This document shows, in pieces, positions 5,824 through 6,034 of a stretch of DNA of 6,034 nucleotides; positions within the stretch are counted from its first letter, which is position 1; each line of letters starts with the position of its first letter. Location of the stretch: NCBI GenBank assembly GCA_902783925.1, contig CACZSV010000183.1, positions 1 through 6,034 of the forward strand, in the 5' to 3' direction. The notes beneath the pieces were generated by a model that ran no database searches, was not told where the DNA came from, and saw nothing but the letters and a program-made list of their open reading frames with translations. Source of the stretch: an uncultured Coriobacteriaceae bacterium. GTDB taxonomy: Bacteria; Actinomycetota; Coriobacteriia; Coriobacteriales; QAMH01. A program made the position numbers and the translations under genes.

Positions 5824-6034
5824 AGTTGTGCATATGTCTTGAAGTGCCGTTAAATCCGATGCATGCACGATTCGGGTCCCGGGGGTGGCGCCAAATCCGA
5901 TGCGTGCACGATTCGGGTCCCGGAGGTGGCGCCAAATCCGATGCGTGCACGATTCCTAACCCATTTATCGTGCACAGGTCGGAATTAATGGCATTTTCCG
6001 AGGAAAAATCGTGCATATATCCAAATTGGCGCCA
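5824..6034. repeat. Array of direct and inverted TGCACGATT repeats
   Basis: The same short motif occurs six times in two orientations: inverted and degenerate at 5824-5845, direct at 5852-5873, 5893-5914 and 5934-5955, and inverted at 5967-5986 and 6005-6027. The palindrome TGGCGCCA occurs at 5886-5893, 5927-5934 and 6027-6034, and a decayed form sits at the first inverted-to-direct junction. Inverted copy, TGGCGCCA, direct copy reads as one large imperfect palindrome, so the basic unit may be a hairpin element like other interspersed repeats. The window ends on TGGCGCCA, so a further direct copy may follow. There are no CRISPR-like unique spacers of constant length. No gene is seen from 5713 to the window end. 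A minus-strand open frame through this array is a product of the repeats. Confidence 0.8.
5852..5933 (+). repeat. Two tandem 41-bp repeats
   Basis: Bases 5852-5892 and 5893-5933 are adjacent direct copies that differ at two of 41 positions (A/G within the GCATGC/GCGTGC stretch and G/A within the G-rich stretch). Each has a core AAATCCGATGCRTGCACGAT, a CGGGTCCCGG segment and ends in GGTGGCGCC. A third copy of the first 22 bases follows at 5934-5955 and then diverges. Confidence 0.9.

Noticed and set aside
5678..6016. Minus-strand open frame of 112 codons through the repeat array
   Set aside because: It translates the repeats themselves, giving repeated CTHRIW/ACIGF-like peptides, and crosses a terminator and the end of the surface-protein fragment. 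No ribosome site or family match.
5852..6034. CRISPR array
   Set aside because: Units are adjacent without unique spacers, occur in both orientations, and there are no cas genes.

Overview
The window most likely comes from a Coriobacteriia genome, probably an Eggerthellaceae-like anaerobic gut actinobacterium. This rests on the moderately high GC content, a Tat-exported molybdopterin oxidoreductase operon with an NrfD-type anchor, a Crp/Fnr-type regulator beside it, a Cna-B surface-protein tail, and short palindromic TGCACGATT-type intergenic repeats. The assignment is from recall of what such genomes look like, not from a search.

Layout. Bases 1-275 carry no convincing gene. They hold a REP-like hairpin with a GTAG head on the minus strand (96-119) and the regulatory region of the operon: a 16-bp dyad (193-208), a -10-like hexamer (230-235) and a strong Shine-Dalgarno (262-270). 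Bases 276-4800 are a tightly packed three-gene operon: catalytic molybdopterin subunit with a Tat signal (875 aa), four-cluster ferredoxin subunit (239 aa) and ten-helix NrfD/PsrC-like quinone-reactive anchor (391 aa). Bases 4801-4865 are a short intergenic region with a second copy of the dyad, set at the centre of a larger inverted repeat. Bases 4866-5087 are the first third of a Crp/Fnr regulator. It breaks off and runs into the C-terminal part of a Cna-B cell-wall protein (about 5086-5712). The fusion looks like a deletion or rearrangement scar. A clear intrinsic terminator follows (5760-5790), and from about 5824 to the window end there is an array of direct and inverted short repeats.

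How the parts work together. The three operon genes would form a membrane-bound respiratory complex. The anchor exchanges electrons with the menaquinone pool, the ferredoxin subunit carries them through four iron-sulfur clusters, and the exported molybdenum subunit acts on an unknown substrate outside the membrane. Sequence around residue 181 resembles the type II DMSO-reductase group (nitrate reductase, ethylbenzene and dimethylsulfide dehydrogenases), although the anchor is of the NrfD type. The substrate cannot be read from sequence.

The main observation is regulatory. The same TGTTG-N6-CAACA dyad lies upstream of the operon and upstream of the adjacent Crp/Fnr gene. The first copy is centred exactly 41.5 bp upstream of the start predicted from the -10-like hexamer, the classic position for a Crp/Fnr class II activator. 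The regulator gene has lost its DNA-binding half, so in this genome the operon may be orphaned from its own activator.
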